NCBI RefSeq assembly: GCF_035582795.1
Contig: NC_134366.1
Location: 152,815,519-152,879,518 of the forward strand
Length of the DNA: 64,000 nt
From: Mycteria americana
Lineage: Eukaryota > Chordata > Aves > Ciconiiformes > Ciconiidae
Direction of reading: 5' to 3'
Within the stretch, counting starts at the first letter, position 1; each line of letters starts with the position of its first letter. Below, in pieces: positions 24,601 through 35,771 of the stretch. The notes beneath the pieces were generated by a model. That model was given only the letters and a program-made list of their open reading frames with translations. It was not told the origin of the DNA and searched no databases. A program made the position numbers and the translations under genes.

Positions 24601-25820
24601 CTCTAAAGCATCCTACTGCCTTACCCCTACCATTGGTTACGTGACAGGGTACAGTTACAGAAAGGGAAAGGGTTTGACACGGGCTGCATCTGGGAAATTT
24701 GAGTATCCTCTCATGAGGGTCATGTCAAAACAACTTGGCAGTAAAATATGCTGCTGATGAAAGGAGTCCTAATACCAGTGAAGGCAATACAATGGTCAAG
24801 CACCCCAAAAGCAAAGGTGGTATCCCGATTATATCACTGACTGACAATAACCTGGTTTGATTTTCCTGATATGTGTAGTCTTTGGAGAGTCCTTGTGTGA
24901 ATAGGAGCACTGCGGGAGTAGACAGCAAAGGAGCAGCTGTGTTCAGGCTGCAGAAATGTGCAGTAATACACCCCGGCAAATAAACACCAGTTTTTGCTCT
25001 CAGATAAATATGTACCTTCCACTCACATCAGTGGAAGTTTACCAGACATTATTGCACCTGGCATTATTACCATGTAAATGATGCCTAATTTACCTGGCAT
25101 TCTTCACACTTACAAAGTGTCTCATGAAACACTGGAAATGCAATAATCAAAGCCACCTAACTCAGCTCTGTGTCTCTATCAGCCCGGTTCCAAGTGTCCT
25201 TTGCTAGACCTATGCAGTTTACTGCGCAGTATAGTGCGTTGCTTATGGCAACAAGCAGACAGACTAGGCGATGGAGAAGGATAAATTTAAATTAGGGATG
25301 CACTTGCATGCCTCAGACAGACTGACTTTTTTTAATATTTGGAAATAATCTGATGAAGCTCTGAAACGTATATGTTGTACTTGGGTCTTACATGCAGGCA
25401 GAACTAAGTGTTATTTTGAAATTGTATTTTCACTTAAGAAATGTAAAATAAAGTAGAGAAAATTCTGTCTCAGGCTAGTCACACTCAACTCCCAGTGACA
25501 TCAAAAGGAACCTCTAATTTCCACTTCTGGACTGAAACCAGATTTATTTGCTCTGCTTTAAGAATACACATGTGCAGAGATGCTAATGATAGCCAAGAGG
25601 GTTGATCCAAAGCCTACTGGCATCCAGAGCCTTTATAGCAGTTATAAAAGCTTGCATCCATGCCAAATGAGAAAGGTGCTCCACATCCCAGTACTGTGTG
25701 AAGAATGCTGGAGTCTTTCTGTTTATTAAGTAGTACTGTTTTCATAAATTAGGAGGTAATCGTCAATGACTCTTTGTGCTGTCAGCGTGGAACTCACTGT
25801 ACTGTTTAAAACTTTCGCAG

Positions 25821-25925
25821 AGTAAATGGGACGCACAGAAAATGTCCACAAAAGAAGTCACCATAAATGTTACAAAAAGCATCAGACAAAGCGACAGAAG
25901 GAAAACAAAGAATTGTGTCAATTAA
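25821..25925 (+). CDS. BAALC: BAALC coding exon 3 (codons 113-146 and stop)
   Basis: After the AG at 25819-25820 the phase-0 frame reads SKWDAQKMSTKEVTINVTKS followed by IRQSDRRKTKNCVN, then TAA at 25923-25925. The KEVTINVT block and the KNCVN terminus are, as I recall, near-identical in human BAALC (KEVTINVTDSIQQ ... KNCVN), so this is the most conserved part after the N-terminus. The segment is basic (many K/R) and carries a Cys four residues from neither a CaaX nor a known C-terminal signal, so it is not a prenylation box. The exon has only 35 codons and is easily missed by ORF length filters. The three exons sum to 441 nt: 146 residues plus stop, against 145 recalled for human. Confidence 0.95.
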   Translation, partial: SKWDAQKMSTKEVTINVTKSIRQSDRRKTKNCVN

Positions 25926-28900
25926 CGAAGCAAAGCGCAACTGCAGATGGACCTAACAATGCTTCGCTGCACTTTGAATGTCATCAGTCGCTGAAGACAT
26001 GAAGATCTCCAGATGTTCCACGTTGAATACAGCAGGCAGCTGCTGATGAGTGCCTTCAGAAACAGGTCTTGTAGAAACCAGCTGCAGACACTGTAGGATG
26101 TTCAGATGTCATTTGTCTAAAGCAGTGGCACTGCGCAGACATACGCCAGAATTCATGCCATTTGGTTTTTACTAAGTCCTATGTTATCTCCTTGTGTATG
26201 TCTTGTTCTGCATTGCTATTAGGATGAGGCTGGACGATGACAGGTACAGTGCATCGCAATTTAAAACAGGAAATGAGCAAATGAATCTGCATTTTCAGTC
26301 CTAAGGGGTTTTGAGTGTGTACATTCAAACCCATGGAGTTCATTTAAAGAGCTCACTTTCATAAAACTCAAACCCAGAGATCTCAGAGACACATAGGTGG
26401 CTTCCATTAAATCTCTTTTAAACTATATTTATCAGTTATATATAGTTAAGTCATCTAGTAACCTTTTTATATATTAATCTTTTCATTCCTTAGTTTTAAT
26501 TTGTTTTCTGTATTGACAGAATTTAGGTCTTAAAAACTGTAACTTTCATGTTGATCAGCCTTACCTGAAGTTCCTAGTCTTAGCTGGCAGGTAGGGTTCT
26601 GGCTACTTTCTTATTTCATACATGCGCCTTTCAATATGTTGAGGCCCAGACTGACTTGGAAAAAAGTGATCACTAACATTACATGAAAATAACCATAATT
26701 CTTAAAACAATATTCCAATGACAGCTCCAAAAATTGACTTTATTTGATCAGATATAGTTGATTTGCTGTGCAGAACTTATTTAATTGCATTGTAAGCATC
26801 CTGTATCATAGTACTCCGTGTTTGTCATAAATATACAGCTAAAAGGAATATAACTGTTCAGTGTAGTAAAGACCAGGAACTAATTCAACATATTCTTAAT
26901 ATAAAAGTAATGATATATATTCTCTTTGAGTTTGTACATTTATGAAGATAAAAGAGGTAAATTTATTTGCCTCCCCCATCAGACATACATGCGTATCCTT
27001 AGAGGGCCATTTAAAATAACTATTCAAAAGTTGTTCGTAACAAACAGCATTGGGAAGAAAATCCATATATGAACTGCAAGAAGACCTTTTTGCACGTAGG
27101 CAAATAAGTATAAATAGAATTGTGGGACTGCTGAATCCTAATTTATTCCATATTAGGATCATTTTAATAACTTGCTGCTAGGTGTGTGAGTACTTAATAC
27201 TTCCCTTGGAGTACAAGTCTATGCAACAGGGAATTGTTTATTAATTATTCTGACACAAAGGCAAACTGAAGTCCAGAGTCAGTGTGAGATTTTCGCATAC
27301 AATAGCATATGTATAAGAAATATTTCTTTTTAGATGTCCTAAAAAGGGGCAAAGAACTTGTGCTAAGCTTTCTGCAGGTCAGTGTGTTATCTGGTAAGTG
27401 ACCCTGTGCTGCACATTTACGTAGAAGACCTAAAAAATATTGAAAATAGTGTTGTACGGGTAAGACAACGGCAGTCTGTGTATGTCCTTCCAACTTGTGG
27501 CTCTCTGCCAACTTGCTGGCAACGTTATAGGAGAGGAAGGGACTTGACTCACTCTAACAATAAACAGTGGCTGTAGCAGCTCAGCAATATTAATTTAGAA
27601 ATGGATAGCCATTGTTGGTGGCCGTGTACTAACCTAATTGAAAGCACGCGTTCAGGTTCTGCATTATTTGCGTAGAGCAGAAGATGAACCATTTCAGATC
27701 TGTGCCAGGCTTGTAATCCGCTTCTGTTTCAAAGGATTTACTGGCAGAGAGAGTGCAGTATAAACCCGTATGATACAGGAAAGCTACAGAAAGTGATTAA
27801 TGACGGTGTGGGAAAGGGTAGAGGCGATTTTGAAGGAAGGCAAAAGGGAAGGTTCATTGTGTAAGGAGCTGTGCCACAGATAGTTGCCTTGGGTGGATAC
27901 CACGTTAGGGTGAGTAGATGCAAGAAAAAAGGAGTCCTGGCAGTGAGATTATTTACTAGCTAAGAATTTATTTTGTAATGATGTGCTGACCAGATGCATC
28001 TGATGGCTTGGGTCACACAACAGAAGCAAGCCTGCAATGCTGCATAGCACATCGGTATGAGAAGCAGCCCTAGCTGCATGTCAGCAGTCAGAAGGGAGGC
28101 AGTTTTTGAGCCTCGTATTCAGAGTGTGAGATGTGACAGGATGGCTAGCAGGAGATGGCCTTGGTACATAATTATCTGGACAATACTATAGACCTTGCTT
28201 ATGTTGACCACATCCCATCAGGGTGGCAGCTGTGGAGTGGTGAAGGATGACTGCCCTGCATGACCCCTCTGTCTGCTCATAACTTTCCTGAGCTAATTCA
28301 AGATCCGATAAACCTGTTTATATCCCGAAACTTAACTTTAGGGCATTCAAAGACTGGATCCAACTTCTGTGGTACAAACCACGTCTAGTTACGAGCAACT
28401 TTATAAACTCTTCTCATGTAACACATTACTGTTCTTATTCATTAGGTGGTAACTGAAAAGAAATTACTTTATGTCCTAGGTGGCTTCTTAGTTCTTGATG
28501 CGTAAGCTTCCAATGACCTTAATAAAACTAAGAGCGTGTTGTGGAGATGTGGATGGATCCTGCCTCTGTACATAGATAGGGTTATATTTGTTTTCTTTAC
28601 TTTCCTTCTACTAGAGACAACCACCAGTAGAAACAACTAATTTGTTTATAAAATAATATACCACACTGTATGATTAAGGGTGACAGAATCTAGTCTATAC
28701 TGCTTAAGACAATTTAAAGTCCTAAAAATAGATTCCTGTGCTGGTTTTAGTGGAAGAAGCAAGCTCAAAGAATCATCTGGAGATCTTCACTCCAGGCAGC
28801 CTTCCTAGGAGTGAAGAGTCTTATTTACAGGGTCTGTTCTTTGAGTAGCATCTTTCAAATATAAACAGCTCAAATAAAGGAAATAAAATAACCATATTAG

Positions 28901-29990
28901 AAGACACAGACTTTTAGATAAAGGATATGGACATCTCTGTCTTCTTATATGACAGGATTTTTGAAATGTAGTTTTCCCCAAAAAGATATTATGCCACTTA
29001 ATTTGTTCGATGTCCCTTGGCTGCACATGAGGATTTCTACAGCTACACTGAAACAACACACTTTCTGCTGGAAGGATTTGCTAACATCTGGTAAGCTTTT
29101 ATGATTTACCTGAGTTCAGGTTTTAAACAGAAACAAACTTACTTTGTACTGTTTCCATAATTCCAATACAATGTATAGATAGGATTTTCCTCTGATGTGT
29201 ATATACATGTAAAATACATTTTCTTCCACGATGCGAGAAATGGAATCACTCAAAAGAAAGCAGACATTGGATAAAGAAGAGAGAGAATTTATGGTTACCA
29301 ATAGACATCATTAGGCAAATTCACCTTCTTAAAGACTCAGTGCAATTTTATCTTTCAGTATTCCTTCATCTTGTCCCTTATGCTTCCTTAATGTATTTCA
29401 TCATTTCACCATTACTGTAGGACATTGACTGGAAGACACGCAATTTTACTGTGTGACAGAAATGATCTTGTACTGAAAAAATAGGAAAGTATAATTATTG
29501 TGTAAGCAATATATGAGTACTGGGTTAAACATACATTCTTGTTAGCTACATGACTGAGATCGCATACAAAACAGAAAACAGATATTTTTGATCTTCCTAG
29601 TATGTTCATATACATATATATTCATATGTGCATGTCTCTGTGTGTGTACTTTGTAATGTCTTTAGTGTGTACTTCTGTTCTTCAGTTCCAGCATGGTTTT
29701 TTGTGAACCTTTTACTTGTGTTTTTAATTCTGACACCCAAGTGTAAAATGATTTAATGTTTGAACTGAAATATGTTTTACATGCCTTATGAAAAGAATGA
29801 GCTATATAATTTGTGCACAGAAATGGTGTTTGAAAAAGCAGACTTAGTTTTATTTGGAAATAATGAATAATCTATCTAAATTCAAACTAGACTAACAGGA
29901 GCATTTTTGTACTGTCATTTTATCTGCAAATTATTGAAGATTGACCTTGACCTTGAAAATGAAAATAAAGAAAAATTTTGAAGTCTCTGT
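25926..29990 (+). other. BAALC: Probable BAALC 3' UTR
   Basis: Sequence after the BAALC stop is AT-rich, lacks a convincing coding exon, and contains several AATAAA hexamers (27559-27564, 28521-28526, 29964-29969). The last one sits in a T-rich, 3'-UTR-like stretch and is followed by GT/T-rich DNA. The end is inferred; a shorter 3' UTR of about 2-2.6 kb ending at an earlier signal is equally compatible. Confidence 0.4.
29964..29969 (+). terminator. BAALC: Candidate poly(A) signal for BAALC
   Basis: AATAAA followed about 20 bases later by TGAAGTCTCTGTTTATTACT, a T/GT-rich element of the kind that promotes cleavage. Alternative AATAAA signals lie at 27559 and 28521. No transcript evidence is available in the sequence itself. 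Confidence 0.35.
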
Positions 29991-31109
29991 TTATTACTCC
30001 ATGCATTTTACATTCCTGCGTTTGTGGTTGATTTATCTTTAAGAGCTAAGACCAAAGACTGCGAAGGTATAATGAATGGTTCCCACCTCCTCTCTTCATG
30101 GAATCAGAATATTTCTGTATCTGATGTCCTCAGGCTGTGGCTCATGGACTGTGTGGTCACATCAAAGAAGCTAAAATACATACATTCCCCAAAAGAAATT
30201 GCTGTATTTGCTAAAGAGGGCTTATGAGGTCAAAATGAGAGGAATCGTAGCTCTGTAATTATAAATGGGAGAGTTTGTGGTTGCTGTCATGGCTAAAGTG
30301 GAATCCGGACATTTTCTCTACTAAGATGTCATATTACTGGGGGGAGAGAGGAGACCAAGAACTGAGAGTTACAGAGCCAACTCAGAGCTGCCTCTATAAA
30401 CAGCAAATTCGGTACATGCTGAGGTAGTCCGTCCCCATTACGCAGCCTCGGGAAGGTCCCTGCTGAAGCACTCAGCTATTTCTGGCACCTCACTTTAAGA
30501 AAGTCGGGAAGAGACCAGCAAGAGCAATCGGCAGCCTCGGAGGCACAGTCCCCCAGGAGAGCCCGAGGAAGCCCGCCTTCTCAGTGCGAGAGAGCACTGA
30601 TGGAAGCATGCTTGTGGTCTTCCTTTACATGGACTGGGAAGAAGACAAGGAGAAATGGACTTAAGGGGAAGCTGGAAAGATTAATGCTAGAAAATAAAAA
30701 ATATTGAGGATCAATAAGTATTTGACAGATTGCCTAGGAAAGATTATTAAGATCACAGTAGACAGATACCTATTGTGTGGTGTAGGGACAACTGATTCTT
30801 CATGTGTTGTTCTATCACAACCCGCAGAAACCCCAGTTCTACTCAATTTTCTAGAACCTCTTGTTCTCCAAGGAGGTCTTCCCTGAGGTAACCTGTGAAT
30901 AAAAAAGGCATTTGACATACAGTATTAGTCTTGTACTACTCAGGGCTCATCCAAGTATAACAACTGTGGGGAAAAGGGATGACATGCTCATATCAGGCAT
31001 GACATGCCCATGTAATGAAAGCCCCATTTCTCCTTGGGTAGTAATGATAGCTATTTGTCCTTCTTTCTCTCTTGTCATTTTTACCCGTTGCACCCAGAAG
31101 ATTCATTAC

Positions 31110-31225
31110 TGAGATTACTGTGTAAGAACACAGGATGAGACAGTCCTTGTCCCTAGGGACACAGAGTGTTCTCTGAGACAAGACATGGGAACTGAGTATG
31201 ATCAACAGGAAAAAAAAAAAAAAAA
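31110..31225 (+). repeat. Possible old repeat relic ending in a poly-A run
   Basis: GAGACAGTCCTTGTCCCTAG, then GAGACAAGACATGGGAACTGAG, then 16 A residues (31210-31225). The wording resembles a common old amniote repeat ('acagtccctgcccc ... agacaagacagacaaa ... gggaactgag'). The A run could be its degraded tail or an independent slippage tract. Family unnamed. Confidence 0.35.
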
Positions 31226-31522
31226 GCTGGCTAAGGAGAAGGATGATTCTGTACGTTAGCCATGTAGGAGTGTTCTGCTGGTGAGGAATGTTTTGAAATC
31301 TTGGAGAAAATCTGTATGGCATGGCAATAGGTAAAGAAGGTGTATATTCAAACATGCAGAAAAGACAAATTTACTTCTGAATCATGGGTTCAGTGCTCAG
31401 GTAACATCTAGAGGAATGGCTACAGGACATGCTATATTCATCAGAAAGGCATTATCAAAACTGCTACTGTCAAAAACCAAGTGGGACAATGTATAGAGTC
31501 AGTCTCAGTTCAGGCTTCAGGA

Positions 31523-31634
31523 TATAGCTATATCCTCTTCTTCCTGCAGAGAATATTAGGCATTTCTGATATGTTTGACATAGCCATATCCTCTTCTTCT
31601 TGCATAAGATATTAATCATTGCTGATGTGTTCGA
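31523..31634 (+). repeat. Imperfect 56-bp tandem duplication
   Basis: Two copies with period 56: the anchor TATCCTCTTCTTC is at 31531 and 31587, each followed by TGCA, a GATATTA/GAATATTA stretch and TTTCTGATATGTTTGA or its variant TTGCTGATGTGTTCGA. About ten substitutions separate the copies, so it is older than the 42-bp duplication at 18.1 kb. Confidence 0.85.
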
Positions 31635-31958
31635 GACCCTCCTGTAATGTGGTAAAATGAATGTGCAATGAGTGACTGCTACAAAGGTAGCCAAATGTGA
31701 GAGAAGGATTAAAAAGTTCCACAAGAGACAGCAAGAAGCGAATCCTGCTTGGGGGCCTCGCTGCTATACACAGCAGCTACAAAAAGCTCTTTTTTATACG
31801 TACCCCAGTGACATACCAATATAGACATGACTTTAGTGAGGGATGTGCATTTGGGTCCCCATTAAAGGCAATGTATCTATGGTGTTTAGTTTTCTGTGAC
31901 ACTGAAAAAAAGATCAATGAAATAATGACAAATTCTAGTCAGTACCTGTGCAAAGATT

Positions 31959-31971
31959 AAAAAAAAAAAAA
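31959..31971. repeat. Poly-A run, 13 bases
   Basis: Thirteen A residues. No retrocopied gene was recognised immediately upstream on the + strand. Confidence 0.9.
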
Positions 31972-32372
31972 TATCCAGTAGTGTGGAAAGAATGGCAGCC
32001 AAGTACAATGCTGAAGAAAACAGCACAAAGCTGCTGCTAGAGAAATTGCATGGCCCATGCTAGTAGCAAAGCTGTTAACTGCCGATCGAAAAGATCCGTG
32101 GTCTCCAGGACTCCAGCAGCAACGGATGAGCAGCCGGCAGCCTGGTTCACATCCAGCAGGAGAATCAGCGAGGGCGGGAGAGTAAAGGGGACATGGGTTA
32201 TTCTCCCTGTTTATTTGCTGCAGGTGTTGTAAACCTATGAGGCAACTAGAATACATAGCTAATAAAATACCCTTGCTCCTGCCTGAACTGGAAAGCCCAG
32301 GGTGGAGAAAGTAGCTGCTGTGTTGTTTAACCTGTGCCATAGAAATAAAGTCATAACTTTTACAGATAGCAC

Positions 32373-32388
32373 TTTTTTTTTTTTTTTT
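32373..32388. repeat. Poly-T run, 16 bases
   Basis: Sixteen T residues on the + strand. With the A run at 31959-31971 it encloses about 400 bases that give a 144-codon minus-strand ORF beginning and ending in homopolymer-encoded Lys and Phe runs. No known protein is recognisable in it. Confidence 0.9.
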
Positions 32389-34899
32389 CAAAATTACACT
32401 AAGTTTTTAAGATATTTTTCCTTAGTTCCAGAAAGGGTTACTCTTGCTGAAATATCATCCCCATTCTAATTGCCTATGCCTCGGGTGTTGTCTGACAAGT
32501 AGCTTGTTCTCTTTGATTCCTGGCCAAGATGCTGACACAGCAACTGGTTTGTTTCCTGTGGAAAAGGAAGAATAGTATCAAAGGAACGGCTTTCAGATCT
32601 GCCAAAAAGAAAAAGGATTTGGGGACATGAGAAAGCTGTAGTCCAGCAGTCAGGAGTGTAAGAGGCCATGGGGACCCCGCGAACGGGACACTTTGAATTC
32701 AGGGGTCCGACTGTGTCTTGCAAGCAGAGCCCTTGTTGCTGCAGGGAGTGATGGAGGGGGGAGCTTGTTGCAAGTGAAGCCCCCAAAGCAGTTGGGGTTT
32801 AATGGACTCTGTCCCTCTCGTGCCTCTGGGGAATATGTGCCGAGGTGGCATTTCTAAAATTAAAGTTTAGGAGGTGTTACGTGATCTACAACATTGTGTA
32901 CACACTGCGTCCACAGTACATTTTCATTCCACAGTGAGGCAAATTTGGCCTCTTATTTTGAAGAACTCGATACACTGCGATGTTTCAAAATTAAACCTTC
33001 AGTGTCCTCAGGTGAAGCATCCCCCGTTGCACTAGTGCCTTCCCAGGTGCCTCCTTTCCAGATTTTCTCAGTGAAGGATGTGGAATAGGTACCAGAAAGA
33101 AATAAGATGTGGTGGTCTAAGATGGAGGGATGCAAGACCTCTTGTTCTGTCCTGTTATCATCCTGGAGTTTTCAAGTCCTCCAGTCTGATTTTCAGATTT
33201 TTTTTTTCAGGTAGCCTATGCATATTATCCAGAGTTAAAAGCCATTCTCCTGCTCATGACTAAACTAATGGCAAAGTTGGATCATTAATATAAGACAAAA
33301 AGTGAGCTGATTCACCAGAAAAGACGTTTGTTGACATATGCTACTTTAACAAGATAAAATTCAAGTTTATTTGCTACAGCTCCTTGCACAGAAAAACTCA
33401 GCAAACACTAAAACATAGGAAATACTCTAATCTTAATGGTAGAACTAGGATGTCCATAAGCAAGAAGGAAGAAGGGAGAATGTAATAGCTTTTCTTTTCT
33501 TTCTGGAGGATTGAACATCATTTAAGTCCTGAGTGAGGGAAGTGGGATGCCCTGTAAATCTGTCCTCGCTAGACTGTTTGAAACAAGCAGTTTTAGATTG
33601 CTGTGGGTGCCTGCTGGGGAAAAAAATAGGGTTGAGGGAGAAAGAGAGTGCTGTCACAGGTCAGGACTGAGCTGTGCTGCCAGTTGTATTAATTAGCCTT
33701 GCTTGCACACTCTTGCATTATAATCAGTATTATTCAGTTTAATTTAATTTCCATTAACCTTTGCAAAACACCCACATGTTTGGATACAGGGAAATACGTC
33801 TGGGGCATTACTGCGTGGATAGAAAAAACAATTTGCTCACAGTCAAAAAGCAGCTTAAGAAAAGGCACCATAGCTAATCAGCGGCCTATTTTTTATCAGC
33901 TATGAGGAGCTGTCAAATGCAAAAGGCATGAAAATATTTATGGTCATTTGTGTCTGCTCTTACCAGGAAATAAAAGTATTGGGCTTCTTCATGGAAGGCA
34001 GATAGAACTTTCCAGGTCACGCTTAGTAAGCGGCTTAATGTTCAGTTTACCTGACTCAAGGGCTGAAGGGCTGATTTGATCCTAAAATATCAGGTGCTAA
34101 GTCTTGCCCATGTCCGCCAGCCAGCCCTTCTGCAGTGCTGTGGCATCTACCTTATCCTCAAATTCGTTCTCCCCCTCCAAACATTTTTTTCACTTCATTC
34201 AGAGTATTAATATGACATAATTTTTGCAACACGTTATTATACACATTATTATATTATAGAGAGCATATTTTTACCAATTCAGACATGGACCTGGGGAAGC
34301 TAAAGCTCATGATCAAAACCACCAAGCACAGGAGCAAACTTACTTCTCATTGATTCACTGTCCAGCCACAACCCCACACAAATAGTATCATAACCTCCTG
34401 GAACTGCGGGGACGCAGGGAGTTCAATATTAATGGACAGGTACAGTGCTCTATGCAAATGATATTCATTACTCATGTTTCCAATTCAAAACCATCTTTCA
34501 GATCAACTAACACATTTAAAATCATTGCTGAGGCAAGTATTTTACACCCACTTCTGGAATGCAGTACTTTACTGCTCTAGCTGGGATTTCGCACCTAGCA
34601 AATAAGGATTTTCTGTCCCTTGTCTGTGGTTGATATCATGGCAATCTTTTGAAAATTTAGAAGAATAGTTAACAAATACAACAGAATAACTTCCAGAATA
34701 TATACTGGGCCACATTTTCCATCAGCAAATTGCTGTCATCGCTGCTTATCTGTCTGGATGCTGTGTTTTCTTACAGTGCATTAATTACTTACATCCATGG
34801 TAAGAAAGCAGCTTCTTAACCTTGTACTCTATAGGTATTTTTCAATTTCCACTAATAAGCTTTCACTGGTGTTTCATGTTACAAATGCATTTTTATCAC

Positions 34900-35390
34900 A
34901 AGGTGCATCTATGCTGCCAAATCACTTAGCTCCAACACTTGCTCCTGGATGCTAGCCCCAGACCATCTGCGCTGCACATATGCGCGTATGCGCGTTCGCT
35001 CCCGGTGAACACGGGAACAAAACAACCAGTTCCCTCTGCGATAAAACCGGGCTTTGGCCCAGGAGAAGGGCTGGCCCAGGAGCTGGGCCTTGCAGGTAGT
35101 ACGAGCTATGCCCCTCTCGGTCTGCCCTACAGAGACCTCTACCACCCCACAGGCGTCCCAGCCTGGCGCAGCCACGGACGCCCTTGCGTTATGCCCCAGG
35201 GCACGTCTCACAGAGCATCATAAACAGCGTGTTATAAACAGCTCCTGTGAGCTGCAGAGCAATCCTTTAATTACTCTGGGAAAGGTGTTTTCACACATTG
35301 TGAAAGCCAGTTCCTATCAGCTCCTCCGCTCCAGCTTCCTGGGCAACGCCACCGGGACAGCCCAAGCCCTTAGCTTTTAAGGCTCCATCC
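34900..35390. promoter_or_regulatory. Isolated CpG-rich patch in the intergenic region
   Basis: Against an AT-rich background this roughly 0.5-kb stretch has many CpG dinucleotides, including two adjacent copies of TATGCGCG (34979-34986 and 34987-34994). It keeps ORFs of about 100 codons open on both strands, which is expected from its composition. It could be an orphan CpG island (alternative promoter, enhancer or lncRNA start) or a GC-rich repeat. No coding family was recognised. Confidence 0.35.
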
Positions 35391-35730
35391 TCCTTCTCCA
35401 GGCAGAATGACCCGCACACATTCCTTGTTTCTTCCATATCTCAGCCCTCCTGGGATCTTGCATTTTTTCACACACGTATTTCATCGCAATACACCACTCT
35501 TTCCACTTTCATTCATCACACTTTTCTGTCCACCCATGTACACAGATGCTCACCACTCAGCTACACAGTCACCCGTGCCCAAGTTACAAGTACTTACCCC
35601 ACTGCATCAGAAATTACTGTCTGGGTAAAATCAGCTGTTATCTTGTGTCATTACTGTAGGCTGGTGCCTTCAAAGGGCTGTTCTCAAAAACGCCACAGGG
35701 CTCTCGGAAGGGCTCTGTGTGTCGGTGGCT

Positions 35731-35771
35731 GTACTGAATTGTAACTGCCAGTCCTCCAGGACAGTCAGTAC
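35731..35771. repeat. Interrupted inverted repeat
   Basis: GTACTGA (35731-35737) pairs with TCAGTAC (35765-35771), and the inner GTCCT (35751-35755) pairs with AGGAC (35758-35762) around a two-base loop. The arms are interrupted by unpaired bases, so any hairpin is weak. Several further CAGTCC motifs follow within 150 bases. Confidence 0.5.

Larger units (their letters stand above)
22641..25820 (+). other. BAALC: BAALC intron 2 (3.2 kb)
   Basis: GTAAGA donor at 22641, TTTCGCAG acceptor ending at 25820. It holds a 16-base poly-C run (24389-24404), an 18-bp duplication (24063-24097) and a possible MIR-like relic (about 24554-24600). No additional coding exon was recognised; the ORFs at 23185-23675 carry no recognisable domain. 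Confidence 0.88.

Noticed and set aside
31957-32391. 144-codon minus-strand ORF between a poly-A and a poly-T run
   Set aside because: Both ends are homopolymer-encoded and the interior matches nothing I recognise. The tails are also oriented wrongly for one retrocopy filling the interval.
34909-35380. Overlapping ORFs of about 100 codons on both strands in the CpG-rich patch
   Set aside because: Explained by low stop-codon frequency in GC-rich DNA; no protein resemblance.
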